Under the pieces are notes generated by a model. It saw nothing but the letters and a program-made list of their open reading frames with translations, had not been told where the DNA came from and ran no database searches. Below are positions 27,489-36,700 of a stretch of 64,000 bases of DNA, piece after piece. Origin of the DNA: Pelagibacterium sediminicola (GTDB lineage Bacteria > Pseudomonadota > Alphaproteobacteria > Rhizobiales > Devosiaceae); contig NZ_QMEL01000003.1 of the NCBI RefSeq assembly GCF_003390885.1, positions 248,001 through 312,000 on the forward strand, read 5' to 3'. The translations under genes and the position numbers were made by a program. The number at the start of each line of letters is the position of its first letter. The stretch's first letter is position 1.

Positions 27489-28772
27489 TCAGTCAAGGAG
27501 CGACTGCAGTTCGCTTTGCATCTGTTCGGCGGCCTGCTGCGGCTCAAGGAAACCATGAATGGCCGGTGCGATCAGGTTGAGCGCTGCCTCATAGACCGGC
27601 GAAGCCACTCCGGCGATGGTCGAGCGCGGATCAAAGGCCGCGGAATCGGCCAGCGAGGAATATGTCGCATTCGGCTCCATCTCGAGGAACTGCTCGCTCT
27701 CGGCAACGGGGCGATAAGCCGGGATATGGCCGGCCTCGGCCCAACTGATGGCATTCTTGCTCATCCAGCCGATAACGGTCATTACCGCGTCGCGCTTTTC
27801 TTCCGGCATCGTCTGGTCGCCCTGGATCGGGATGGCGAAGGCGTGGCTGTCGGCCCAGGTGGCCGCGTGATCGAGCAGGGCCGGCACCTGTACCGCGCCC
27901 CATTCAAAGCCGAGCGTGCCCGCATTCTCCATGTCGATCATGGTCGGGACTTCCCAAACGCCGTTGAGGTGGAAGGCCGACTGGCCGGACGTGAACAGGG
28001 CGACAGACGCCTCATACTCTGCTTGTTGGGGCTGATAGCCATTGTCGGTCCAGCTCTTCATGATCTCGATGGCGCGGACAGCCTTGTCGAGATTGTCGCC
28101 CGGCAGCACCTCTCCATCCTCGATAAGCGTTCCGCCTTGCTGGGCCAGAAGAGTGAAGAACACACGCCAGACGCCGCCTTCGCCGCCGGTCTGATAGGAG
28201 AGCGGCGTCTGGGAGCCGTTTTCCTGGGCGACCTGCAACGCAGCTTCAAAATTCTCGAGGCCATCCAACCCGGTCAGTTCACCGTTCTCGTCCAGATAAT
28301 CGGTGCCCTCTAGATAGCTCTTGTTGTAGTAGAGAACGATCGAGTGGATGTCGAAGGGCACGGCATAGAGCGTACCATCGTCGTCCGAGGCCGCTTCTAT
28401 CGCCCTGTCGAAGAAATCGTCCTTGGACAGCCCGGCCGTTTCCAGATCCTCATCGGTTATGGGGGTCAGCACGCCTTCGGAAAGCGCAAGTGGTACGCGG
28501 GAGAGGTGATACGTCATGACGTCGGGGCCCTGCCCGACCGCCGCCGAGGTGCGCACCTTGGTATAGAATGGAACGCCCCACTCGCTCGTCGTACCGGTGA
28601 TGGTGATGTCGGGATGTTCCTGGTTGAACCGGTCGATGAGCGCCTTCATGCGCACGCCATCACCTCCCGCCAGAAAATCCCACCAGATCACTTCTGTTTG
28701 AGCAAATGCCGGCACCGCGATGGCCATGCTGGCCGTAGCAAGCAGTACGGACTTCAAATTGAACAGCTTCAT
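27489..28772 (-). CDS. ABC transporter sugar-binding protein (family 1)
   Basis: The periplasmic receptor, 427 residues. The ATG at 28772 follows AAGGGAGG and opens a signal peptide (MKLFNLKSVLLATASMAIAV, cleaved near AFA-QT). The mature protein has the family-1 pattern: EVIWWDFLAGGDG, ALIDRFNQEHPDI, VGQGPDVMTYHLSRV, GTLYAVPFDIHSIVLYYNK. The neighbouring arabinofuranosidase suggests arabinose-containing oligosaccharides as ligand. The 81 bases to the ATPase gene hold no other gene. Confidence 0.92.
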   Translation of the reverse strand: MKLFNLKSVLLATASMAIAVPAFAQTEVIWWDFLAGGDGVRMKALIDRFNQEHPDITITGTTSEWGVPFYTKVRTSAAVGQGPDVMTYHLSRVPLALSEGVLTPITDEDLETAGLSKDDFFDRAIEAASDDDGTLYAVPFDIHSIVLYYNKSYLEGTDYLDENGELTGLDGLENFEAALQVAQENGSQTPLSYQTGGEGGVWRVFFTLLAQQGGTLIEDGEVLPGDNLDKAVRAIEIMKSWTDNGYQPQQAEYEASVALFTSGQSAFHLNGVWEVPTMIDMENAGTLGFEWGAVQVPALLDHAATWADSHAFAIPIQGDQTMPEEKRDAVMTVIGWMSKNAISWAEAGHIPAYRPVAESEQFLEMEPNATYSSLADSAAFDPRSTIAGVASPVYEAALNLIAPAIHGFLEPQQAAEQMQSELQSLLD

Positions 28773-28853
28773 GGTGTCCTCCCTTGGAACAATCACGCCC
28801 TGCCAGTCCTGTTGTGGCAGTGCATCGTGACAACAAGCGGCAGACCAGATGAC

Positions 28854-29933
28854 CTACCGTATGCGCTGGCCTTCATTGGAAAAGACCAGGACATCTTCTG
28901 GATTCGCCGTGACCGAAATCGTCTCCCGGGTCCGCGATTCCCGCTCCCCGCGACGCTCCACCACGACCTCACGCCCATCGGGCAGCCGCGTGTGCAGATA
29001 GGCGACCCCGCCCAGATTTTCGGTCATCTCCACGGTGACCGAAATGCCCCCCTCCCCGATTTTCAGGTGTTCAGGACGTATGCCGAGCGAAACGGCTTGC
29101 CCTTCCACGGGGTCGCGTCCGTCAACGCGCACCTCGAGGGTCTGCCCTTCGGTGCCAGTTATGGTTGCGACAATGCCGCCCTCGGTGCGGCGAGCAATCG
29201 TTGCGTCGAGAAAATTCATCGCCGGCGAACCGATGAAACCTGCGACGAACTGATTGACGGGATCATCATAAAGCTCGAGCGGGGCGCCGGCCTGCTGCAC
29301 GACCCCATCGCGCAGAACGAAAATCTTGTCCGCCAGTGTCATGGCCTCGACCTGGTCGTGCGTCACATAGATCATGGTCGCGCCGATCTGACGGTGAAGC
29401 CGGGTCAACTCGAGCCGCATCTGCACGCGCAACTCGGCATCGAGATTGGAGAGCGGCTCATCGAAAAGGAATACCTTCGGCTGACGCACGATGGCACGCC
29501 CGATGGCGACTCGCTGGCGCTGGCCTCCCGATAGCTGGGAAGGCTTCTTGTCCAGATGCTCCTCGAGCTTGAGTATCCGCGCGGCCTCGTTGACCTGCTC
29601 GATCACACTGGCCTTTGGCGCGCGCGCAAGACGCAGGCTGAAGGCCATGTTCTCGAAAACGCTCAAGTGCGGATAAAGCGCGTAGGACTGGAACACCATC
29701 GCCACCCCGCGTTTGGCCGGCTCCGTCGCCGTGACGTCCCGCCCCTCGATCTCGATGGTGCCTCCACTCGTGTCCTCGAGCCCGGCGATCATGCGCAAGA
29801 GCGTGGATTTCCCGCAACCCGACGGGCCGACAAAGACGGCGAACTCGCCCTGGGGCACCTCCATGGAAACCCCATCGATAACCTGGACAACCCCAAAATA
29901 CTTGTCGACGGACTGGAGACGAACACCGTTCAT
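28854..29933 (-). CDS. Sugar ABC transporter ATPase (UgpC/MalK/MsmX-like)
   Basis: The cytoplasmic motor of the importer, 359 residues. Walker A reads GPSGCGKSTLLRMIAG near residue 37, the signature motif LSGGQRQRVAIGRA near 135 and Walker B VFLFDEPLSNLDA near 155, with the switch histidine in VTHDQ. The C-terminal regulatory TOBE/OB-fold part covers about residues 240-359 (SLGIRPEHLKIGEGG). It sits between the binding protein and the arabinofuranosidase; the 11-base gap to the latter shows one transcript. Confidence 0.94.
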   Translation of the reverse strand: MNGVRLQSVDKYFGVVQVIDGVSMEVPQGEFAVFVGPSGCGKSTLLRMIAGLEDTSGGTIEIEGRDVTATEPAKRGVAMVFQSYALYPHLSVFENMAFSLRLARAPKASVIEQVNEAARILKLEEHLDKKPSQLSGGQRQRVAIGRAIVRQPKVFLFDEPLSNLDAELRVQMRLELTRLHRQIGATMIYVTHDQVEAMTLADKIFVLRDGVVQQAGAPLELYDDPVNQFVAGFIGSPAMNFLDATIARRTEGGIVATITGTEGQTLEVRVDGRDPVEGQAVSLGIRPEHLKIGEGGISVTVEMTENLGGVAYLHTRLPDGREVVVERRGERESRTRETISVTANPEDVLVFSNEGQRIR

Positions 29934-29944
29934 TATCGTGCTCC

Positions 29945-31456
29945 TCAGCTCACATCGAGGCGCAGCAGATGGTAGGACAGCGGTGCAAGCGCACCTCTGA
30001 CACGCCCATCCTCGACACCGAGCCCCTTGCCGTCGCGCGGAGCGACAGCATCGGGTTTGTCCGGGCCATTGGTATCGCGCAGCCCGTACCCCTCCATGAC
30101 CTTGTGCCCGATGACGCGGGCTTTCGGGAAGCCGGCCAGATCGAAATCGAGTTCGGCGGCTTCATCGAGATGGCGGTTGACCATGAACAACGTCACCGTA
30201 CCCTGCGCCTCATTGTGGACCGCTGCGGCATCGAGATAATTGACGTCGTCGGCGACCTGGCAGTCGTAGGTCGGCCCGTCCACACTCACATTGAGCGCGG
30301 TGCCCCGGCCATGAAGCGAAGCGAACTGGTAGGGATAGTAGATGGTCTGACGCCAGGCCGGCCCGCCCTTTTCGGCACGGATGGGGGCGATGACATTGAC
30401 GAGTTGGGCGATGCACGCGATCCGCACCCGGTCGCTGCGCCGGATGAACTCGTTGAGCAGTCCGGCAACGAACAGCGCGTCCTCGAAATTATAGTCTTCC
30501 TCGAGGAGATCGGGAGCCTCGGGCCAATCCCATTCGCGCCAGCGCCGGGAGTCTTCCTCGCGCCGATGATACCATACGTTCCACTCGTCAAAGCAGATAT
30601 AGACGTCGTTCCTGGCGCGCTTTCTTGTCTTCACGAAGTCGATGACACCGGCAATAGTCTGGATGTAACGGCCTGTCTCTTCGATCTTGCCGAAAAAGTT
30701 CAGCGTGTCCTGACTGGAATTTCCAAAATACTTGTGCAGCGAGATGTAATCGACATTTTCGTAACATTCCTCGAGGACCTCGCGCTCCCACTCGGGATAG
30801 GTCGGCATCTCGTCATTGGACGAACCGCATACGATCATCTCGGCGCCCGGCGTCAGTTGCCGCAACGCCTTTGCCGTCTCGTCGGCCAACCGGCCATATT
30901 CCCTGGCTTGCTTGTGGCCGATCTGCCATGGCCCGTCCATTTCATTGCCAAGGCACCACATCGACACATTATAGGGCTGCTCCACGCCGTGACTGCGCCG
31001 CAGGTCAGACCAGTGAGTCCCGGAGGGGTGGTTCACATACTCGGCAAAGTTGCGCGCATCGTCCAGGCCCCGCGAGCCAAGATTGACGGCCAGCATCATC
31101 TCGGTTTCCGCCGCGTCGGCCCATTGGGCAAATTCGTTGATGCCCACCTGGTTGGTTTCCTTGGACCGCCAGGCCAGATCGAGGCGAACCGGACGCTGAT
31201 CCCTGGGGCCCACGCCATCTTCCCAGCGATAGGCTGAAACGAAATTACCGCCAGGATAGCGGATGGCAGGAATATCGAGTTCGCGTACCATGTCGAGCAC
31301 GTCCTGGCGGAAGCCGTTGGCGTCGGCCCTGGGGTGGCCGGGCTCGTAAATGCCTGAATAGATCGCGCGGCCCATATGCTCGATAAAGGCAGAATAAAGC
31401 CGGTCATCGATTTTGCTGATCGCAAAATCACGATGCAGCGACGCCCTTACGCGCAT
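29945..31456 (-). CDS. Alpha-L-arabinofuranosidase, GH51
   Basis: It removes arabinofuranosyl residues from arabino-oligosaccharides. The 503-residue product has no signal peptide, so it acts in the cytoplasm on imported fragments. Family marks are IRYPGGNFVSAYRWEDGVGP, the acid/base glutamate in MWCLGNEMDGPWQIG and the nucleophile glutamate in YICFDEWNVWYH; a beta-sandwich domain ends the protein. The ATG at 31456 has GAGGAGG 7-8 bases upstream. It is the first gene of the operon arabinofuranosidase, ATPase, binding protein, two permeases. Confidence 0.94.
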   Translation of the reverse strand: MRVRASLHRDFAISKIDDRLYSAFIEHMGRAIYSGIYEPGHPRADANGFRQDVLDMVRELDIPAIRYPGGNFVSAYRWEDGVGPRDQRPVRLDLAWRSKETNQVGINEFAQWADAAETEMMLAVNLGSRGLDDARNFAEYVNHPSGTHWSDLRRSHGVEQPYNVSMWCLGNEMDGPWQIGHKQAREYGRLADETAKALRQLTPGAEMIVCGSSNDEMPTYPEWEREVLEECYENVDYISLHKYFGNSSQDTLNFFGKIEETGRYIQTIAGVIDFVKTRKRARNDVYICFDEWNVWYHRREEDSRRWREWDWPEAPDLLEEDYNFEDALFVAGLLNEFIRRSDRVRIACIAQLVNVIAPIRAEKGGPAWRQTIYYPYQFASLHGRGTALNVSVDGPTYDCQVADDVNYLDAAAVHNEAQGTVTLFMVNRHLDEAAELDFDLAGFPKARVIGHKVMEGYGLRDTNGPDKPDAVAPRDGKGLGVEDGRVRGALAPLSYHLLRLDVS

Positions 31457-31685
31457 GCCTTTCCTCCTCAACTGTATTATTTATTGTGGGCCGGCCTCTA
31501 CTCATGACAGTCGCGCCGCCGCTATTTATAGTACAATAATAATCATAAGCGGAGAGGTTCAAGCCCAAACCGGCATCACGGCGGAAAAACTTGTTTATTT
31601 TTCCATAACATATTGTAATTAAAAGAAAATTTTTGATAAAAAAATTATCACTATCAGTCTGGTTTATAACCTAAGGAAACGACAC
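31457..31685. promoter_or_regulatory. Divergent promoter region of the arabinoside genes
   Basis: This 229-base gap is markedly AT-rich compared with its surroundings and must drive both the arabinofuranosidase operon and the LacI gene. It holds a short palindrome (GATAA, five A's, TTATC) at about 31636-31650 and two related AT boxes near 31471-31486 and 31538-31552. Any of these could bind the LacI regulator; I cannot choose. Confidence 0.4.
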
Positions 31686-32738
31686 ATGGTTTTACGCAAG
31701 CGAGCCGCAACTATGCAGGACGTGGCGACCAGGGCCGGTGTCTCACAGGCCACGGTGTCCTTTGTGCTGAACGGAGTGGCCACCGCGCGGGTCTCCGAAC
31801 AGACCCGTCAGCGGGTAGTGAAGGCCGCCCGCGCGCTCGGCTACAAGCGCTCGAAACGCACACGTTCCGATGCACGATTGGGGTCGATGATCGCCATGGT
31901 CATTGACGAGGTAGATGCCAGCCCGTTTGCAGCCCCTTTCATCGCGGGCGCGCGCGAGGCCGCATGGGAGCATCAGTCGTTGGTCGCGACGGTCACCACC
32001 CGGTCGCACGAACCCATGGAGCGAGCAACCATAGAGGCTGTTCTGGGCATACCGGTTATTGGCATCATCTACGCCTCGCTGCTGACCCGCGAGGTATGTC
32101 TGCCCAATTTCGGCGCGGATGTCCCCGTCGTCCTGCTCAACTGTTACGAGGCCGAGGACCGCTATTGCTCGGTACTTCTGGACGATCTATCTGGCACTCG
32201 TGCCGTAACTGGCGCGTTGATTGCCGATGGCCACACCGCCATCGGCTATCTGGCGGGGGAGGATTGGCTCGATGCGGGACGCGACCGCCTTCTCGGCTAT
32301 TATTCGGCCCTGCAGGCGGCTGGCCTGCCGGTCCATCCTCAGTACATCCAGCGCTTGGGTTCGTCATTCGAGGGCGCCATCGAAGGAACGCGGGCGCTGA
32401 TGGCAATGAGCACGCCACCGACCGCCGTAGCCTGCTTCAATGACCGCATGGCGGTAGGAGCGCTCCAGGCAGCACGTGAGATGAAGGTGCGCGTGCCCCA
32501 CGACCTCTCAATCGTAGGCTTCGACAACGATTCATTCTCGTCCAAGCTTTTTCCCAATGGCCTGACCACGGTCGAGCTGCCGCACGAGAACATGGCGCGC
32601 ACCGCTGTGCAACGCATCTTCCAGTTGCGCAAAAAGAAGCTCAAGCCAACGCAGACACTCCTGCCCTGCCCCGTCGTCAAACGCGGCTCCATCTCACCCC
32701 TCAGAGCTGCAGCGAGGGAGTATGAGTCTCGCAAGTAG
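31686..32738 (+). CDS. LacI-family transcriptional regulator
   Basis: A 350-residue repressor. The helix-turn-helix at about residues 9-30 reads TMQDVATRAGVSQATVSFVL, with the hinge helix (QRVVKAARALGYK). The rest is a periplasmic-binding-like sugar domain with LAGEDWLDAGRDRLLGYYSA and DLSIVGFDNDSFSSKLFPNG. It is divergent from the arabinofuranosidase operon and very likely represses it until an arabinose-type sugar appears. Confidence 0.92.
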   Translation: MVLRKRAATMQDVATRAGVSQATVSFVLNGVATARVSEQTRQRVVKAARALGYKRSKRTRSDARLGSMIAMVIDEVDASPFAAPFIAGAREAAWEHQSLVATVTTRSHEPMERATIEAVLGIPVIGIIYASLLTREVCLPNFGADVPVVLLNCYEAEDRYCSVLLDDLSGTRAVTGALIADGHTAIGYLAGEDWLDAGRDRLLGYYSALQAAGLPVHPQYIQRLGSSFEGAIEGTRALMAMSTPPTAVACFNDRMAVGALQAAREMKVRVPHDLSIVGFDNDSFSSKLFPNGLTTVELPHENMARTAVQRIFQLRKKKLKPTQTLLPCPVVKRGSISPLRAAAREYESRK

Positions 32739-32833
32739 CGCTGCTGTCGGCTGATGGCGATATTCGGGGCATTCGCTAAAGGTACGGAGGATATTTTCCG
32801 GCAAGGGAGTTATTGCCAATCCGGCCATGGCGC

Positions 32834-33100
32834 TTAAGAGTGTCTAACAAAACCAGAGACGGCCACGACGCGCGCAATTTGTTCAGCCCGCAAGGCGCCG
32901 CGTGCAGCCGATACCAAGGTATCGGCAAACGCGGGAACGCAGCGGATGGACAAATTCCGCGCGCCGCAGGTGGGGTTTGGACGGCTGCCTGCCGTGTCCA
33001 GCCGCTTGGCGATACCCCCGGTATCGCCAAGCGGCTGTCCTTGCACCCGACTCGTCCAAACCCCATCGTGACCATCTCTGGTTTTGTTAGGCACTCTAAA
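32834..33100. mobile_element. 267-bp MITE-like element with nested palindromes
   Basis: The outer ends are inverted repeats of about 37 bases (32834-32870 and 33064-33100) with five mismatches, four of them C/T changes; the core is CTAACAAAACCAGAGA. Between them lie two further palindromic units. The first centres on CCGATACCAAGGTATCGG at about 32911-32928, flanked by inverted AATTTGT blocks. The second centres on a stem of 17 bp, GCCGCTTGGCGATACC facing its complement at about 33000-33036, flanked by inverted TTTGGACG-type blocks. The whole could fold as a cloverleaf. It encodes nothing visible and lies between lacI and the exopolysaccharide operon. Confidence 0.65.
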
Positions 33101-33543
33101 TGGCTCGTTGCTGTATTTCTGTTCCAAGCCTGATGGCAGTGGCGGAATGGTTAGCAGAGATATGACCACCTTTAACATCAAGCTTTCGCCGCAACGCAGG
33201 AATGGCCGCCCCCACCCTGGCGTTCAGTTGCTGAATCGTTGAAAAACCGAGCGGCCGAGCTCATCACTCGACCATAAACCACCGACGCCAAGAGCATCGT
33301 TCATACCGCCATGTGGGTTAACACCACTATCCGCACAGGCGATGGGTAAAAAGCCAAGTATGCATCGTGATTGAAACTGGACCACCTCACAGAGCCAGCC
33401 ACATGGTCGCCCTGTGTATAATTTAAACAATAAAATTTAATTAAAACCCCCGTAATTAAGGTTAACATTTGGCTAATGTTGTTTGCGCGCCTTGCAAAAT
33501 TTAATACTTATAAATCCTTTCCTTAGCGAAAACTGGTGCTTCA
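33101..33543 (+). promoter_or_regulatory. Leader region of the exopolysaccharide operon
   Basis: No gene is supported here. The first 300 bases show nothing recognisable. From about 33415 the sequence turns strongly AT-rich and contains two palindromes: TTAATTA...TAATTAA (33437-33459) and AACATT-TGGCT-AATGTT (33464-33480). It then runs through TTGCAAAATTTAATACTTATAAAT, cut here to its ends TTGCAA and TATAAAT, which could be promoter boxes. A regulated promoter for the ten-gene operon is likely. Confidence 0.4.
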
Positions 33544-35748
33544 TTGCCTGACAACGATACAATTGCGACGCTCGGAGCGAGTAACAGCGTCTCAAACCGT
33601 TTTCGCTCTTCCCATTTTCGCGAAGAAATGAGCGGCGAGCCTCAAGGCTTGATTAACATAAGCGGCGTTGTCAGCGTCCTTTGGCGCCGCAAGATCGTGA
33701 TAGCGCTCACTACGCTGATCTGCATCGGTCTTGCGCTCGCCTATGTGACGACGGCGCCAAAGAGCTACGTCGCCGTATCCACGATCGTCATCGACCCCAG
33801 GCAGGAGAACGTGACCGGCGCGGATTCCGTGCTCTCCGGAATTGGCCCGGATAGCGCTGCGATATCCAGCCAGGTCGAAATCCTCCGTTCGCGCACCTTG
33901 CTGGCCGAGGTCTATACCGCCCTCCGTCTCGATAACGACCCCGAATTTTCTGATCCTGGCCTGATCGCGCGTCTTACCGGCAGGGCCGAGCCCTCTTCGT
34001 CCAGTGCCAGCTTTGAAACGTTCCGAAACCGGGTAAAGGCCGAGCGGCAGGGACTGACCTATGTCCTTACCGTAAGCTTTACATCGCGCGATCCCGAAAA
34101 GGCGGCGACAGTCGTGAATGCCATTGTGGAAACCTACCGGGCCGATCAGGTGGGGCTGAAATCACAAGCCAACAGCACGGTAACCCGGCAGCTCGATGTC
34201 CGGATAGAGACCCTGGAAGCGGACGTAGCCGCCGCGGACGCAGCAGTCGACACATTCAGGGCCCGGAACGGAATTCTCCGATCGGGATCCGGGGGCATGC
34301 TGTACCAAGCCCAGTTGGACCAGCTGTCGGGTCAGCTCAGCGCCGTGCGTGCCGAAGCGCGGGCCGCAGAAACGCGCCATGCGCAAGCTGCAGCGGCAGG
34401 GGCGAGTGGGGACATGACGGTTATGCTCCAGACGCTGACGTCACCGGCCATGGATCGGCTGCGCGACGAGCACGCCGCCCGTACGGTCGAGCTTTCCAGC
34501 CTTCAATCCGTATATGGGCCGCGCCATCCCGGTCTTGCCACGCCCCAGACCGAAGTCGCTCAGCTCGAAAACCTGATCCGCAGCGAAGCACAGCGGGTCA
34601 TCGCCCAGTTCGCAGCGGAAAAGGAACTGGCCTTCGCCGATGTCGAGGCGGCGGAAAACGAGCTCGAACGCCTGCGCGCTGAGCTCGAACGCACCAATGC
34701 TTCCGACATCGAACTGCGCCAGCTCGAGCGAAAGGCCGAGGCCGCCCGCCTGGTGCTCGAGGAATTCCTTCGCCGCGCGCGCGAAACCGAAGAGCTGGAT
34801 GGCTTTCAGAATTCAGATGCGCGCGTGATCAGTCCCGCCGTTCCTCCCATAAGTGCAGCCTGGCCCCGGTCCAACCTCATACTTGCGGTTGCCGGCGCAT
34901 TGGGACTGCTGCTTGGTTGCGCCCTGGCCCTCATGATGGATCGGCAAGCCGGCCAGAGTCCCTCCCCGGCCTCTCCCACCGGACGCCCTCGATCGCCGTC
35001 CCCGGAAAAAAAAGAAGATGGCCGTCCGACAAGTCATTCCCCTGCATCCGGACACCTTGCAGTGGTCGGTCAAAGCGGCGCAGGAGAAACCGCGTCCTTG
35101 CCGGAACTCCCGAACCAACGGGAAGCCGTCACACTTGAGGCCGCCCCTGGCGACAATGCCCGTGCGATCGCCCCAACCAGAATTTACCGGGACACATGCA
35201 GAGCTATCGAGTACGCCGAAACATTGATAATTATCAGCGTTGAAGCCATATCCCAGCGACGCGAGCGGTCTGCCCTTGCCTATGGACTGACGCAGGCCCT
35301 TCAGACGGACGGCTACAGGGCCGTGTTGCTTGATTGCGACCCTTCCGTCAGAACCGGCATCGATGCGCGGTTTTCCGGACGGCGCCTCCATGATCTTAAT
35401 GGGCGCGACACGTCCCTTCCCGATCTTCACGATGAGACGGTCGGCCTCGACATTATTGCCGATACGCTGCCCGTAGCCCCTGCGAAGGTCCGGCTGCTTC
35501 CTTCGCATCTCTCCGCACGGTTAGCGCAGCGCTATCAGGTGGTGGTCGTCAACGGACTGAACCGCCATGTTCCGATAAGCGCGCTCAGTCACGGGGAAGG
35601 CGAAACACTGGTGCTGTGCCTGCATGCCAGCGAAATGCCGGATCGATCCGACCTCGCCCCGCTAACCTCTCGCGCCCGGTTTTATCCGCTGACACTTTCC
35701 ACCGAGAGTGATGCGAGGATGATGGCACGGAACGCGATGAGGGGATGA
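33544..35748 (+). CDS. Polysaccharide co-polymerase (Wzz/GumC type) with degenerate kinase domain
   Basis: It controls chain length and export of the polysaccharide from the inner membrane. The product is up to 734 residues; the start is a TTG at 33544 or the ATG at 33628, neither with a strong ribosome site. A Wzz domain begins INISGVVSVLWRRKIVIALT with helix 1 at about 50-70. A long periplasmic coiled coil covers about 190-410. Helix 2 lies near 440-460 after the proline-rich ISPAVPPISAAWPRSN. The C-terminal 190 residues resemble a BY-type tyrosine kinase: a beta-strand, then VLLDCD, as in Walker A-prime. However, the P-loop is gone (ISVEAISQRRERSAL stands in its place) and there is no tyrosine tail. 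Confidence 0.85.
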   Translation: MPDNDTIATLGASNSVSNRFRSSHFREEMSGEPQGLINISGVVSVLWRRKIVIALTTLICIGLALAYVTTAPKSYVAVSTIVIDPRQENVTGADSVLSGIGPDSAAISSQVEILRSRTLLAEVYTALRLDNDPEFSDPGLIARLTGRAEPSSSSASFETFRNRVKAERQGLTYVLTVSFTSRDPEKAATVVNAIVETYRADQVGLKSQANSTVTRQLDVRIETLEADVAAADAAVDTFRARNGILRSGSGGMLYQAQLDQLSGQLSAVRAEARAAETRHAQAAAAGASGDMTVMLQTLTSPAMDRLRDEHAARTVELSSLQSVYGPRHPGLATPQTEVAQLENLIRSEAQRVIAQFAAEKELAFADVEAAENELERLRAELERTNASDIELRQLERKAEAARLVLEEFLRRARETEELDGFQNSDARVISPAVPPISAAWPRSNLILAVAGALGLLLGCALALMMDRQAGQSPSPASPTGRPRSPSPEKKEDGRPTSHSPASGHLAVVGQSGAGETASLPELPNQREAVTLEAAPGDNARAIAPTRIYRDTCRAIEYAETLIIISVEAISQRRERSALAYGLTQALQTDGYRAVLLDCDPSVRTGIDARFSGRRLHDLNGRDTSLPDLHDETVGLDIIADTLPVAPAKVRLLPSHLSARLAQRYQVVVVNGLNRHVPISALSHGEGETLVLCLHASEMPDRSDLAPLTSRARFYPLTLSTESDARMMARNAMRG

Positions 35749-36215
35749 CAGACGTGCTTGACACTCGATCCTGTCGAATCCTTGCCGTTTCTTCGCCTGG
35801 CAGCCGCCTGGCCGAACTGTGCGTGATCGCGAATGGCTTCGGCAATGCAGAGGTCCATTTTGCTACATCCGGTTCAGCCCGGAGGTGGGGAATAGCCAGC
35901 GAGCGGTTCGTCGGGATCGTCGACTTTTCGCTTTTCCAGCTTTGGCGGATGCCTGTGTGCGCTGTCCAGCTTGCCATTGCGTTCATTCGGCTTCGTCCTC
36001 GCGTGGTCATCTCGACCGGTGCGGCGCCGGGGGCGCTTGCACTGATGCTGGGCAGGCTGACGGGTGCCCGCTGCATCTGGGTGGAGAGCCTCACGAGTAC
36101 GGATGAACTCTCACTTTCGGGGCGGCTGGCCGGGCGGATCGCGCATCTTTGGCTCACGCAATGGGAACACCTGGCCCGCGAGGATGGCCCTTATTATCAC
36201 GGAGGAACGCTATGA
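35745..36215 (+). CDS. Alg14/PssD-like glycosyltransferase membrane anchor
   Basis: In the Alg13/Alg14 and PssD/PssE systems one protein anchors and the other catalyses transfer of a sugar to a lipid carrier. This 156-residue product has the Alg14 pattern: a Rossmann start ILAVSSPGSRLAEL, the hydrophobic VCAVQLAIAFIRLRPRVVIS, then TGAAPGALALMLGRL and WVESLTS. Start and stop codons overlap their neighbours by four bases on both sides. It should work as a pair with the next product. Confidence 0.82.
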   Translation: MTDVLDTRSCRILAVSSPGSRLAELCVIANGFGNAEVHFATSGSARRWGIASERFVGIVDFSLFQLWRMPVCAVQLAIAFIRLRPRVVISTGAAPGALALMLGRLTGARCIWVESLTSTDELSLSGRLAGRIAHLWLTQWEHLAREDGPYYHGGTL

Positions 36216-36700
36216 TCCTCGTAGCCAGCGGACATCGCGCGCCGTTCAACCGCCTGATATCCACCCTCGACCGCTGGGCGGGCCAGCACCGCGATACGCC
36301 GGTCTTCGCCCAGATCGGGGACAAAGGCGCCAGACCGGTCCATTGCAGATGGATTCTCCATTTTGCCGACCGCGCCGCCCGGGACGCTGCGCTCGATGAA
36401 ACCCGATTGCTGGTCTGCGATGCCAATATCGAACTGCTCATCGCGGCGGTCGAGCGCAACCTTCCCACCCTGATTCTTCCAAGACTTGCGATCTTTGGAG
36501 AGGATTATGGCGACGTCCAGTTCCGGCTCGCACAGCGGTTTTCAGCCTATCCCAATGTCCGCGTGGCCGAGAACGAAGCCGATCTGCTGGCCATGATCGG
36601 AAAGGGTGTACCCCAAACAGATTTCAAGGGGCACGCAAACGACATCGGCATCCGGCGCAGCCTCTGGCGCGCCCTGCACATGGAGGGGGCAGCGCTGTGA
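36212..36700 (+). CDS. PssE/Alg13-like glycosyltransferase catalytic subunit
   Basis: A 162-residue protein similar to the C-terminal half of GT28 enzymes. It opens with MILVASGHRAPFNRLI, continues through a nucleotide-sugar region (LLVCDANIELLIAAVERNLP) and ends with PRLAIFGEDYGDVQFRLAQR. The ATG at 36212, inside an ATGA overlap, has GGAGG 6 bases upstream and is preferred to the longer frame from 36149. With the preceding gene it forms the PssD/PssE pair, which in rhizobia adds glucuronic acid to the lipid-linked sugar; donor specificity here is unknown. Confidence 0.8.
   Translation: MILVASGHRAPFNRLISTLDRWAGQHRDTPVFAQIGDKGARPVHCRWILHFADRAARDAALDETRLLVCDANIELLIAAVERNLPTLILPRLAIFGEDYGDVQFRLAQRFSAYPNVRVAENEADLLAMIGKGVPQTDFKGHANDIGIRRSLWRALHMEGAAL

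Noticed and set aside
33224-33430. A 68-codon minus-strand frame in the leader of the polysaccharide operon
   Set aside because: No ribosome site, no recognisable family, and odd composition; it may be a decayed gene piece but cannot be supported.
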